NCBI GenBank assembly: GCA_964624765.1
Contig: CAZUZO010000084.1
Location: 1-16,378 of the forward strand
Length of the DNA: 16,378 nt
Origin: JAGTVB01 sp964624765
Lineage (GTDB): Bacteria > Pseudomonadota > Gammaproteobacteria > HK1
Reading direction: 5' to 3'
Shown here: piece after piece, positions 6,825-14,459 of the stretch
How positions within the stretch are numbered: position 1 is the first letter of the stretch
Layout: each line of letters starts with the position of its first letter
Position numbers and translations under genes: made by a program
The notes under the pieces: model-generated
Seen by the model: the letters and a program-made list of their open reading frames with translations, nothing else
Told to the model about the DNA's origin: nothing
The model's database searches: none

Positions 6825-7352
6825 TCAGTTCTCGATGCCAGTTCGAGGTCCAACCCCCGCGTCGTAGTAATGCTTGATTGCCCTCATTTCGGTAACGAGG
6901 TCGCAGGCCTCGATCAGTTCCGCGGTTGCGCCACGCCCGGTAATCACCAGCTCCTTGTTGTCCGGTTTAAGCCGAATAAGATCAAGGATTTCCTCAATGG
7001 TCACGAGTTGGAAGAGGGTTGCGGTGACGATTTCATCGAGAATGACCAGCGAGTATGAAGCATCGGCCAGCACCTCTCGAGATCGGGAAAGTCCCCGCTG
7101 GGCAAGCCGGTGATGGTGTTCAAGGTTTTCATCGTCCGGACGGCAGAAATGGGGGCTGCCATGTTGTTCGATGACCACCAGGCCGCTCAGTTGTTTGAGC
7201 GAATCAAGCTCGTTGTAGTGCTGTCCTTTCATGAATTGCACCATTATGGTTCGCAGTTTCGCGCCGGCGGCACGCAGTGCGAGGCCCAGGGCCGCGGTCG
7301 TTTTACCCTTGCCGTTACCCGTGTACAATTGCACGTAACCCTTTGTCAGCAT
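6825..7352 (-). CDS. cobO: Corrinoid (cob(I)yrinic acid a,c-diamide) adenosyltransferase, CobA/CobO/BtuR type
   Basis: A 175-residue cytoplasmic enzyme that transfers the 5'-deoxyadenosyl group of ATP to Co(I) corrinoids, making adenosylcobalamin or its precursors. The N-terminus reads MLTKGYVQLYTGNGKGKTT, with the P-loop GNGKGKTT at 12-19. VILDEI and the C-terminal DLVTEMRAIKHYYDAGV follow as in the family. The length is close to that of typical family members. An in-frame GTG at 7358 is possible, but the ATG at 7352 lies 9 bases after GGAGG and is preferred. No other cobalamin genes are in the window, so it may serve salvage. I found no B12-riboswitch core upstream. Confidence 0.9.
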   Translation of the reverse strand: MLTKGYVQLYTGNGKGKTTAALGLALRAAGAKLRTIMVQFMKGQHYNELDSLKQLSGLVVIEQHGSPHFCRPDDENLEHHHRLAQRGLSRSREVLADASYSLVILDEIVTATLFQLVTIEEILDLIRLKPDNKELVITGRGATAELIEACDLVTEMRAIKHYYDAGVGPRTGIEN

Positions 7353-7730
7353 GGTCACCTACCTCCATAGCTCCACCGCTCATCGCAGGGCCACCGCATA
7401 TAGATCTGAAAGGCTTTGTTCCTCAACAAGTTGGGTATGATCGGCAGTTATGCCGCTATTGCGTAACCAACTGATGCAACAAGTCTTTTTGATCCTTTAT
7501 GCGTTTGCCCTGCCGCTCGTTGCTAACCCCCCGTCAGTTGGTGTAATAAAGTCTCACGATAGCCAGATATCGGTATCCTAATAGCCTTACTTGTGGCTGT
7601 GTGTTTCCCGTACCGGCTATTGTTGAGCGGATTCACTGCTGCCCAGGTGGTCGGTCAAAGGAATTGACGTCGAATCCCGAAACAACGACCGGAGGCACAG
7701 AACGCCTCATGAGGCTTGACCGAACATACC
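7353..7730. other. Divergent gene-free region between cobO and pgl
   Basis: About 380 bases separate the two divergent starts. The cobO ribosome-binding site GGAGG lies at its left end and a set of competing short stems at its right end. I see no conserved cobalamin-riboswitch sequences and no clear sigma-70 promoter pair. No open frame looks like a protein. Confidence 0.5.
7692..7715 (+). promoter_or_regulatory. Competing short stems just upstream of pgl
   Basis: GAGGC (7692-7696), GCCTC (7704-7708) and GAGGC (7711-7715) follow one another, so the central GCCTC could pair with either side. Both GAGG runs are also the only ribosome-binding candidates near the pgl start. A leader that hides or exposes them is conceivable, but 5-bp stems are short. 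Confidence 0.25.
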
Positions 7731-8450
7731 ATGAAAAGCCATCAAGCAGACCTTCGCTGGGAGGCGTTCGACGATCCGGAGCAGGTTGCCGTCGAGGCGG
7801 CTCACCGAATACAAGGGGCCGCCGAAGCCGCCATCGCCGCGAACGACCACTTTAAGCTGGTGCTAGCTGGAGGTACCACACCGGAGCGAGCCTATCAGTA
7901 CCTGCGGGGAACAGCCACAGACTGGTCGCGCTGGGCAATTTTTTTCGGGGACGAACGTTGTCTGCCTCGCAGCCACCCCGATCGCAACGCGACTCGGGCG
8001 CAGCAAGCCTGGCTCGATCACGTCCGCATCGCCCCGGCGAACATCCATACCATTCCAGCAGAGTTAGGGCCCGAGACCGCAGCGCGTGCTTATGCATCTA
8101 TCATCGAGGATCAACTTCCGTTTGATATGGTGTTATTGGGTTTAGGGGAAGATGGCCACACAGCGAGCTTGTTCCCGGGAGCGAAGCACCCGCAGGGCGA
8201 GCTCGTGCACGCCGTTCGTCAAGCTCCCAAGCTGCCGGCCGAACGGGTCACCTTGAGTGCCGCCTGCTTGAGTGAGACCCTCGCGCTGCTGGTTCTCGTG
8301 ACCGGGGAAACCAAGCGAACCGCTGTGCAGCGCTGGCGGGCCGGCGAAGCGTTACCCATCACCCGCTTGTGCCCTCCCTGTGGACTGACGGTGTTGATGG
8401 ATGCCGCCGCACTCGATAGCCATGTGGCGAGGAGTGACCCTGGCCCGTGA
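7731..8450 (+). CDS. pgl: 6-phosphogluconolactonase
   Basis: A 239-residue cytoplasmic enzyme of the Pgl/DevB family that hydrolyses 6-phosphogluconolactone to 6-phosphogluconate, the second step of the oxidative pentose phosphate or Entner-Doudoroff route. Family motifs in order are LVLAGGTTPERAY (44-55), FFGDERCLPRSHPDRNA (71-87), FDMVLLGLGEDGHTASLFPG (131-150) and, later, RVTLSAACL. The start is uncertain. A TTG at 7716 would add five residues. The ATG at 7731 gives an N-terminus of ordinary family length, though its GAGG site is rather far (16 bases). zwf and gnd are not adjacent. The gene converges on rapZ with only 16 bp between the stops. Confidence 0.9.
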   Translation: MKSHQADLRWEAFDDPEQVAVEAAHRIQGAAEAAIAANDHFKLVLAGGTTPERAYQYLRGTATDWSRWAIFFGDERCLPRSHPDRNATRAQQAWLDHVRIAPANIHTIPAELGPETAARAYASIIEDQLPFDMVLLGLGEDGHTASLFPGAKHPQGELVHAVRQAPKLPAERVTLSAACLSETLALLVLVTGETKRTAVQRWRAGEALPITRLCPPCGLTVLMDAAALDSHVARSDPGP

Positions 8451-8451
8451 A

Positions 8452-8468
8452 AGAAGCCGGTGGCTTCT
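8452..8468. terminator. Short hairpin between convergent pgl and rapZ
   Basis: AGAAGCC (8452-8458) pairs with GGCTTCT (8462-8468) around a 3-base loop in the gap between the convergent stops, overlapping the rapZ stop. It is symmetrical and could serve both genes. Neither side has a real T-run, so any intrinsic termination would be weak. Confidence 0.35.
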
Positions 8469-9351
8469 AAGCAGCGGGGCGAGGTCGTTCGAGTTGCGGG
8501 ATCTCGCGATGGCGGACCAGTACCGCTGGACGCAGACAGCTAAAGTGCTCTAGCAGGCGCTCGCACAGGTAGACGGAGCGGTGGCGGCCACCGGTGCAAC
8601 CGATAGAAACGGTCATGTAGGCTCGGTTTTCCGCCTCGAAGCGTGGTATCCAGCTTTCAAGAAAGCCGCGCAGGGCCTCGAACATTTCTTGCACCAGGGG
8701 TTCGGTCTCTAGGAATGCCTTGACCTCTGGATCGCGCCCAGTCAACGGGCGCAGATGAGGTTTCCAGTGGGGGTTCGGCAGGCAACGGACATCGAACACC
8801 ATGTCGGTATCGGGTGGAACGCCGTGTTTGTATCCGAACGACTGAAAGAGAATCGATAGCTGCTTGAGAGGCCGGCGGTCTACCCGTTGACGAACCAGTT
8901 CGCGCAATTCATGCAAATGGGTGCGACTGGTATCAATACAAATATCGGCCTCCAAGCGAAGTGGCGCCAACAGGTTGCGTTCTTGGGCGATGGCTTCAGC
9001 CAGGGAGAGATTGCCCGCCGTCAAAGGATGCTTACGCCGCGTCTCACTAAAGCGCTTGATGAGGCTTTCGTCTTGAGCTTCTAGAAACACCAATTCGTTG
9101 ACTGAGCCCTCTGCGCGCAGGCCCCTGATCATATCTGGCAGAGTCACCAGTGCGTGGGCCGGATTGCGCGCATCGATCGCGACTGCTGTGCGCTGATAGG
9201 CTGTTGGATCGGCACGATTGAGCTCCGCCGTGAGAGCCGGCAGAAGGTTCACCGGTAGGTTATCGATGCAGTAATAACCCAAATCCTCGAGGGCATCCAT
9301 CGCTACGCTCTTGCCAGCGCCGGATAGTCCGCTAATGACGATGAGTCGCAT
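8467..9351 (-). CDS. rapZ: RapZ/YvcJ-family nucleotide-binding protein, RNase adapter
   Basis: A 294-residue protein close in length to E. coli RapZ (284). The N-terminal P-loop GLSGAGKS is at 8-15. The conserved C-terminal domain contains GCTGGRHRSVYLCERL from residue 251. In E. coli RapZ delivers the small RNA GlmZ to RNase E and so controls GlmS, the source of amino-sugars for LPS and peptidoglycan. It is last in the ptsN-hprK-rapZ group, 33 bp after hprK, and the ATG at 9351 has no good Shine-Dalgarno sequence, so translation may depend on the upstream cistron. Whether it acts on a GlmZ-like RNA here is inference. Confidence 0.93.
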   Translation of the reverse strand: MRLIVISGLSGAGKSVAMDALEDLGYYCIDNLPVNLLPALTAELNRADPTAYQRTAVAIDARNPAHALVTLPDMIRGLRAEGSVNELVFLEAQDESLIKRFSETRRKHPLTAGNLSLAEAIAQERNLLAPLRLEADICIDTSRTHLHELRELVRQRVDRRPLKQLSILFQSFGYKHGVPPDTDMVFDVRCLPNPHWKPHLRPLTGRDPEVKAFLETEPLVQEMFEALRGFLESWIPRFEAENRAYMTVSIGCTGGRHRSVYLCERLLEHFSCLRPAVLVRHREIPQLERPRPAA

Positions 9352-9384
9352 GGGATTGATAGAGTTGCTGTCGGCGAATGGCGC

Positions 9385-10350
9385 TCAGCCTGGCTGTTGC
9401 GCCTGGTTTTCTTCGTTTTCTTCGATCGCTCGGCGCTGAGACTCCTTAAAATCGAGCGTTGCGTCGTAACCTTTGATGCGAAGGAGGTGGTCGCGTATCG
9501 TACACTCAACGAGCACGGCCATATTCCTGCCTGGGGCTACCGGCAAGGTGATCTCCGGTATTGCGACACCGAGGATCGGGCGACGTTTGTGGAGCCCGTG
9601 CAGCCTGTCGGTCTCTCTGACTTGTCCTGCGTGCATAGGCTCCAGATGAATGATGAGCCGAAGATTCTTGCGCAATTTAACTGCGTTGTCACCGAATAGG
9701 GCCCGCACATTGATAATGCCGAGCCCCCTTACCTCCAAAAAATTCTGGAGCATTCGAGGACAGCTGCCCTCGAGCGTATCCGGCGTCACGAGAGCAAACT
9801 CAACAGCGTCATCGGCGATAAGGCGCTGCCCTCGCGTGACCAATTCGAGCGCCAGCTCGCTTTTGCCGACCCCGCTGTCGCCCGTCAACAGCACGCCTGC
9901 GCCCATGACCTCCAAGAACACCCCGTGCACCGTCACCCGCTTGGCTAAGTGGTGCGCTAACAGGTAGCGCAACTCTTCTACTAACTTCTGGCTCGGCACA
10001 ACTGATCCCAGTAGCGCCACGCGGCTCGCATCGGCGTGAGTTATCAAGCTGGAGGCGGCCGGCAGGTCGTCGGCCACGATGATGCAGGATGGTTCTGCCA
10101 GGAACAGTCGCCGCAAAACATCTTTGCTTTGTTGTTCTCTCAGTTGCCTGAGATATTGACATTCAGCTTGACCTAGAACCTGGATGCAATAAGGCCGCAC
10201 TAGATTCAGGTGACCGACTAAATTGGCCGAGGAAATCTGTGCCCCTCGGCTGATTTGACGCTGTGCCCCTGCGTGACCGGCAAGCCAGCTCAACCCTAAG
10301 GTTGCTTCAGTGAGCTTAACCAGCTCGCTTACCGTCAGGTTCGATTGCAT
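9385..10350 (-). CDS. hprK: HPr kinase/phosphorylase
   Basis: A 321-residue bifunctional enzyme that phosphorylates HPr on a serine and reverses the reaction. In proteobacteria it works with the nitrogen-type PTS. The N-terminal domain (1-130) is the variable HprK domain. The C-terminal catalytic domain has H142 in VTVHGVFLEV, the P-loop GDSGVGKS at 157-164, and D180/D181 in LIADDAVEF. The signature LEVRGLGIINVRALFG and, later, PVAPGRN follow. All key residues are present. The ATG at 10350 lies inside the 3' end of ptsN (35-bp overlap), indicating translational coupling. It is placed between ptsN and rapZ where E. coli has no such gene. Confidence 0.95.
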   Translation of the reverse strand: MQSNLTVSELVKLTEATLGLSWLAGHAGAQRQISRGAQISSANLVGHLNLVRPYCIQVLGQAECQYLRQLREQQSKDVLRRLFLAEPSCIIVADDLPAASSLITHADASRVALLGSVVPSQKLVEELRYLLAHHLAKRVTVHGVFLEVMGAGVLLTGDSGVGKSELALELVTRGQRLIADDAVEFALVTPDTLEGSCPRMLQNFLEVRGLGIINVRALFGDNAVKLRKNLRLIIHLEPMHAGQVRETDRLHGLHKRRPILGVAIPEITLPVAPGRNMAVLVECTIRDHLLRIKGYDATLDFKESQRRAIEENEENQAQQPG

Positions 10351-10819
10351 GATAAAAGGGCGGATTGAGCTCGCGCGTCAGCAGGGCAAATGCCGACTCG
10401 GACGATAGGCCGGGGGACCGTAATTGATGCCTGAGCGATTCATCGCTGAAGCCCTCGGCAAGCACTGACAGCAGTTGTAGGTGCTCGTCGGTTGACTCCG
10501 TTGGCACCAATAGACCGAAGATGAGGTCCACCGGCCTATTATCGAGAGCATCGAAATTGACCGGTTCCTTGAGGCGCATGAAGGCCCCTACGGCCTGGAC
10601 AAGATGCGGAAGCCGGCCATGGGGAATCGCCACTCCAGAACCGAGGCCCGTACTCCCGAGCCGCTCCCGAGCCAGCAAACAGTCGAATACAGCTCTTGGA
10701 GTGAGCGAGGAGTTGGCCTGAGCAATGTGAGCGCTAATGATCTCGAGTGCTCGTTTCTTGCTGTTAGCCTCAACTTCGCAGTGGACGCGGTCGGGCGTGA
10801 GAATGTCGGAAATACGCAT
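10316..10819 (-). CDS. ptsN: PTS IIA-like nitrogen regulatory protein PtsN
   Basis: A 167-residue EIIA-Ntr protein, the phospho-acceptor end of the nitrogen PTS, which regulates potassium transport, stress responses and other processes in proteobacteria. The active-site histidine lies in GSGVAIPHGRLP. SKKRALEIIS and NRPVDLIFGLLVPTESTDEHLQLLS match E. coli PtsN. A GTG at 10837 would add six residues. The ATG at 10819, which gives MRISDILTPDRVHC, has AAGG close upstream and fits homologues better. It lies 58 bp downstream of hpf and its 3' end overlaps hprK. Confidence 0.93.
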   Translation of the reverse strand: MRISDILTPDRVHCEVEANSKKRALEIISAHIAQANSSLTPRAVFDCLLARERLGSTGLGSGVAIPHGRLPHLVQAVGAFMRLKEPVNFDALDNRPVDLIFGLLVPTESTDEHLQLLSVLAEGFSDESLRHQLRSPGLSSESAFALLTRELNPPFYHAIEPDGKRAG

Positions 10820-10877
10820 AGACCTTGCTAGAAACACCAGTGGCCACAGATGATAAGATTCGGCGCCTTGACGTCTT

Positions 10878-11204
10878 TTAGATACCGCTCCGATTCTTTT
10901 GTGCCCCGTCTTGACGGTGATGATCCGTCAGCTTCTCCTTGTGGCGCTTAATTTGGCGGTCAAGCTTATCCGCTAGGGCATCTATTGCTGCATACATGTC
11001 GGCGTCAATGGCGTCGGCAAACAGATGGCCGCGAGAGACATAGATCGTCGCCTCTGCCTTCTGTCGCATTTTCTCAATTGAAAGCACAACATAGGCTTTT
11101 GTGACATTGTCAAAGTGGCGCTCCAATCGCTGTAGCTTGGTTTTCACGTACTCCCTAAGGGCGGGGGTTACCTCCACATGGTGTCCGCTTAAATTAATCT
11201 GCAT
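10878..11204 (-). CDS. hpf: Ribosome hibernation promoting factor (short HPF/YhbH)
   Basis: A 108-residue protein, slightly longer than E. coli HPF (95). HPF binds the decoding region of the 30S subunit in stationary phase and promotes 100S dimers. The fold signature runs from MQINLSGHHVEVTPALREYV through KLQRLERHF to the basic DKLDRQIKRHKEKLTDHH. It lacks the C-terminal dimerisation domain of long HPF. The ATG at 11204 has a good AAGGAG site upstream. The gap to rpoN is 385 bp, longer than usual, because a diverged repeat copy and other noncoding sequence lie between. The gene may therefore have its own promoter. Confidence 0.93.
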   Translation of the reverse strand: MQINLSGHHVEVTPALREYVKTKLQRLERHFDNVTKAYVVLSIEKMRQKAEATIYVSRGHLFADAIDADMYAAIDALADKLDRQIKRHKEKLTDHHRQDGAQKNRSGI

Positions 11205-11589
11205 TTCTTGCGCTCCTTATTCCAGATGTGCAGACATCGCGTATCTCGACTCGGAGCTGGCCGACAACCTCTTCAGTAGAGGGCGTGTCCCTGTTCGTCA
11301 GGAACCAACAGTCATGTTTTTCACAACGGCTTAGAGCTCGCGAAAAAACCGTTAGGCTGCGCCATCGTGGCGTCAGGCGGTGCCAGCCTTCGCCTATCTA
11401 TCGGTACTGTCTTGCGCTGGCGTGCCGCCCGCGTTACTCCACCGCGGGCTCGCGACGGTTTGTCTCACGAAAACCCTCCGGGTACAGGATTCACCTTCTC
11501 ACGCCATGACTTGTCGGCGCAAGCCCATATTTCGTTTGGGTTGCTAGCCGGCCCGGGTCGGTGGCATTGTGCTGTTGCAGAGCACTGGT
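11205..11589. other. Gene-free region between rpoN and hpf
   Basis: This stretch holds a diverged copy of the window's repeat (11333-11478) and an isolated TTTTTCACAAC at 11317-11327 that resembles the repeat's right end. A TGGCAT...TTGCA pair near 11562-11580 looks like a sigma-54 site but has the wrong spacing. No protein-like open frame was found. Confidence 0.5.
11333..11478 (+). repeat. Diverged copy (copy 3) of the repeat
   Basis: The order of blocks follows copies 1 and 2: AGAGCTCGCGAAAAAACC at the left end, GGCGGTGCCAGCCTTCGCC and TATCTATC inside, and GGCTCGCGACGGTTTGTCTC towards the right end. Many substitutions separate it from them, and the terminal inverted repeats are degraded (right end ACGAAAACCCTC). 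It is an older copy located between rpoN and hpf. Confidence 0.55.
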
Positions 11590-13026
11590 TTACACCAAAC
11601 GCTTTCTCTCATTGGAAGAGGGTATCGTCATGGCCTCCCGATATTTTGCCACTGTTCTACGCGCGACGTTAATCCCCTGTACCGACAACACATTGGCCAA
11701 TTTACTATCGCTCAAGGGTTTACGTGGGTTTTCTGCAGCGATCAGTTTCTTGATAAGGGCGCGAATCGCCGTTGATGATGCTTCTCCACCCCCTTGCGTG
11801 GACACGTGAGAGGAAAAGAAGTATTTCAGCTCATAAATCCCGCGCGGGGTGTGCATGTATTTCTGGGTGGTCACCCTTGAAATGGTTGACTCGTGCATGC
11901 CGACAACCTCAGCCACGTCGTGTAGCACCATCGGCTTCATACCTTCTTCCCCGTATTCGAGGAATCCTTGCTGTCGCTCAACGATGCAGCTGGCAACCTT
12001 CAGCAGCGTTTCGCTGCGACTCTTGAGGCTTTTCAGGAACCAGCGTGCTTCCTGCAAGTGGGCTTTGAGACAGTTATTATCCGCGCTGTTATCGGCGCGC
12101 CGGATAAGGCTAGCATAGTATGAGTTGATACGAAGGCGCGGCATCGTGTCGGGGTTAAGCTCGACGTTCCACGCCCCCCTGTGTTTGCGCACGAATACAT
12201 CTGGAACCACATATTGTGGGAGTTCGGGGTATATTTGACCCCCGGGGCGCGGATTCAGCGACTGAACCAGGGCAATGACTTGCTGAAGCTCCTCCTTGGT
12301 CATCTGCATGCGCCGAGCGAGCTGAGCGTAGTCGCGAGCGGCCAGGACATCTAGGAACACATCTACGAGCCGAATGGCGGCTTCTCGCCAGGGAGAATCC
12401 AGTTGCTTTTGTTGCAGTTGGAGCAGGAGGCACTCACGCAGATCTCTGGCGCCCACTCCGGTGGGTTCGAGATGCTGAACATGGTGCAAAACAGCCTCGA
12501 TCTCTTCTATTGTTACCTCGGTGCCGTTGTTGGCAACGCTTTGCTGGACATCTTCCAGCGGAGAACGCAGGTAGCCGTCATCATCAATGGCGTCAATAAG
12601 CAAAGCCGCGATGATTTTATCCGTTTCGCTTAGACAGCTAAGCCCAAGCTGCCAATACAAGTGATCTTTCAGACTCTCGCCGCTAGTGTGCTGAGTTTCG
12701 AACTCCGAGATGGAATCGTCCGGGGACGCGCCTACTGCCGGGACCGCGTCATAGATGTCTTCCCAGGCGCTATCAACAGGTAATTGCTCAGGAATATCAA
12801 CCGGTTGCACATCGGTTTCGGTATTCGTTGGATCGGTTTCCCCGTTTGTACCCACCCCTACGTGTTCCTCCTCCGAGGCTTCCTCCAGCATCATATTGGC
12901 TTCCAATGCCTGCTGGACTTCGGTTTGGAGTTCCAACGTTGAAAGCTGCAGCAAACGGATCGCTTGCTGTAGCTGGGGCGTCATGGTCAGATGTTGCCCT
13001 AACCGAAGCTGCAGAGATTGCTTCAT
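11590..13026 (-). CDS. rpoN: RNA polymerase sigma-54 factor RpoN
   Basis: A 478-residue sigma-54, the factor for -24/-12 promoters opened by AAA+ activators. Region I, glutamine-rich, is the N-terminus MKQSLQLRLGQHLTMTPQLQ and continues through QAIRLLQLSTLELQ. Acidic region II covers about 50-115. The core-binding domain follows, then the helix-turn-helix near VVGMHESTISRVTTQKYMHT. The RpoN box ARRTVAKYRE is at 455-464 and reads -24 elements. A TTG at 13041 extends the frame by five codons, but the ATG at 13026 matches the family's MKQ start. It lies downstream of lptB as in most gammaproteobacteria, with 133 bp between and a candidate promoter. Confidence 0.96.
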   Translation of the reverse strand: MKQSLQLRLGQHLTMTPQLQQAIRLLQLSTLELQTEVQQALEANMMLEEASEEEHVGVGTNGETDPTNTETDVQPVDIPEQLPVDSAWEDIYDAVPAVGASPDDSISEFETQHTSGESLKDHLYWQLGLSCLSETDKIIAALLIDAIDDDGYLRSPLEDVQQSVANNGTEVTIEEIEAVLHHVQHLEPTGVGARDLRECLLLQLQQKQLDSPWREAAIRLVDVFLDVLAARDYAQLARRMQMTKEELQQVIALVQSLNPRPGGQIYPELPQYVVPDVFVRKHRGAWNVELNPDTMPRLRINSYYASLIRRADNSADNNCLKAHLQEARWFLKSLKSRSETLLKVASCIVERQQGFLEYGEEGMKPMVLHDVAEVVGMHESTISRVTTQKYMHTPRGIYELKYFFSSHVSTQGGGEASSTAIRALIKKLIAAENPRKPLSDSKLANVLSVQGINVARRTVAKYREAMTIPSSNERKRLV

Positions 13027-13069
13027 GGCGATACTCGACAAACCTGAGCGCAGGGAATTCCTTGTCGAA

Positions 13070-13097
13070 ATTTTAGTCTAGTCAAAGCATTTCACAA
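13070..13097 (-). promoter_or_regulatory. Candidate sigma-70 promoter for rpoN
   Basis: On the minus strand TTGTGA (13092-13097) and TAAAAT (13070-13075) are separated by 16 bases, matching 4/6 and 5/6 of the -35 and -10 consensus. The -10 lies about 44 bases before the rpoN ATG. It could give rpoN transcription independent of the lpt genes. Confidence 0.35.
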
Positions 13098-13139
13098 ACT
13101 GCTTGGCGAATCTGGAGCAGCGCCGGCCGCGAAAGGGCG

Positions 13140-13158
13140 GGTGCTCACCGGCAGCACC
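13140..13158 (-). terminator. Small hairpin right after lptB, possible weak terminator
   Basis: GGTGCT (13140-13145) pairs with AGCACC (13153-13158) around 7 bases, directly after the lptB stop on the minus strand. No T-run follows, so attenuation or 3'-end protection is more likely than full termination. Confidence 0.3.
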
Positions 13159-13159
13159 G

Positions 13160-13885
13160 CTATAATCTGAATTCTGGGCCGAGGTAAACCTCACGTACTT
13201 GCTGGTCAGTCAGGATCGCGTCCGGGGTGCCTTCGGCGATGATTCGACCCTCGCCCACAATGTAGGCTCGGTCGCAGATGTGGAGCGTCTCCCTGACATT
13301 ATGGTCGGTAATCAGAACGCCTATGCTGCGCATTTTGAGGTGTTTGATGAGACGCTGGATGTCTAACACAGAGATGGGGTCAACACCAGCGAAGGGTTCG
13401 TCGAAGAGCAGGAAACGCGGCTCTGATGCCAGCGCCCGGGCGATCTCGACACGCCGCCGTTCTCCTCCCGACAGGCTTTCCCCCAACCGGCCCTCAAGGT
13501 GGCCGATACTGAGCTCCCGCAGCAAATTTTCTAGGCGTTCCTGGCGAGCTGGTCGCGATAGATGGGCGCGCGTTTCGAGGATCGCCATGATGTTTTGGGC
13601 TACGGTCAGCTTGCGGAACACCGATGGCTCCTGGGGTAGGTAACCGATGCCTAAGCGAGCACGAGCGTGCATCGGGTAATCGGTCACGTCACGGCGGTTG
13701 ATGTACACTGAGCCCGCGTCGCACCGAACGAGTCCCACGATCATGTAAAAACTCGTGGTTTTTCCAGCCCCATTTGGGCCCAGCAAACCCACGACTTCCC
13801 CGCTTTGGACCAGAAGACTCACGTTTCTCACCACCGGACGAGACTGGTAACGTTTGGCTAAATGCTGGGCACTCAGTAAGCTCAT
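13160..13885 (-). CDS. lptB: LPS export ABC transporter ATPase LptB
   Basis: A 241-residue ATPase, the same length as E. coli LptB. It drives LptFG to extract LPS from the inner membrane and push it along the LptC-LptA bridge. The Walker A motif GPNGAGKT is at 36-43, the Q-loop region near 85, the ABC signature LSGGE at 138-142, Walker B LLFDEP at 159-164, and the H-loop in LITDHNV. All ATPase residues are present. The ATG at 13885 lies 46 bp after the lptA stop, with only a weak AAAG upstream. lptF and lptG are not in the window, which is normal. Confidence 0.96.
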   Translation of the reverse strand: MSLLSAQHLAKRYQSRPVVRNVSLLVQSGEVVGLLGPNGAGKTTSFYMIVGLVRCDAGSVYINRRDVTDYPMHARARLGIGYLPQEPSVFRKLTVAQNIMAILETRAHLSRPARQERLENLLRELSIGHLEGRLGESLSGGERRRVEIARALASEPRFLLFDEPFAGVDPISVLDIQRLIKHLKMRSIGVLITDHNVRETLHICDRAYIVGEGRIIAEGTPDAILTDQQVREVYLGPEFRL

Positions 13886-13931
13886 CTTTGGTCAAAGTAA
13901 GCTGGGTAAAAGGATGACCATGGCCGCCGAT

Positions 13932-14459
13932 TCAATCCTTCTTCTTCGGCACAATGGTGATGCGTACCCTGGGTTTCTCGGCAGTGTCAGTGGTCTCCCG
14001 TGCGTCCGCCTGGACGCGATTTTGTACCGTATCAAAGACGATGCGGTCGCCGGTGATCTCTTCACGGCCTTGCCAAGATCGGGCATCACCTAGCAAGATG
14101 ACAAGGTTCTTGTCCGCGTGGTACTCCATACGCTGCGCCGTGGCTTGTTGGTAATCTGCTTGCCCATCCACCTGTTGTCGGAAATGGGCCGGTTTGCCGA
14201 GCACCACCAGGGCCGTCAGGTCACGTTCCCCATTGTAGTGAACCGTGGCCGCGTCGCCGCTGATGCGTAGGCTTCCCTGGGTAATGATCACGCGTCCCTT
14301 GTACACGGTGATGTGACGCACATCGTCAGCCTCTGCCCGATCGGCCTCGATGGTGATGACCTGTTCCCGGTCACTGGACAATGCGACGGCTTGAGGGACG
14401 GTCAGGAGCCAACAACAGCCGGCTAATAGGAGACCTAAACTAGGGACGCAGCGCCTCAT
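13932..14459 (-). CDS. lptA: LPS transport periplasmic protein LptA
   Basis: A 175-residue OstA-like protein forming the periplasmic bridge that carries LPS from LptC to LptD. Residues 1-27 form a signal peptide with a hydrophobic core (LGLLLAGCCWLL) and a probable cleavage after AVA. The rest shows the repetitive beta-strand pattern of the family: ITIEADRAEADD, ITVYKGRVIITQGSLRISGD, and MEYHADKNLVILLGDARSWQGREEITGD, each within normal OstA spacing. The C-terminus is basic (PKKKD). The start overlaps the lptC 3' end by 20 bp, so the two are translationally coupled. Confidence 0.93.
   Translation of the reverse strand: MRRCVPSLGLLLAGCCWLLTVPQAVALSSDREQVITIEADRAEADDVRHITVYKGRVIITQGSLRISGDAATVHYNGERDLTALVVLGKPAHFRQQVDGQADYQQATAQRMEYHADKNLVILLGDARSWQGREEITGDRIVFDTVQNRVQADARETTDTAEKPRVRITIVPKKKD

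Noticed and set aside
7353..7715. Possible cobalamin riboswitch upstream of cobO
   Set aside because: Neither the B12-box-like GCCACTG nor the other conserved core segments could be found on the minus strand.
11562..11580. TGGCAT...TTGCA resembling a sigma-54 -24/-12 promoter near the rpoN 3' end
   Set aside because: The spacing between the two halves is two bases too long for sigma-54, and it reads on the plus strand where no gene follows.
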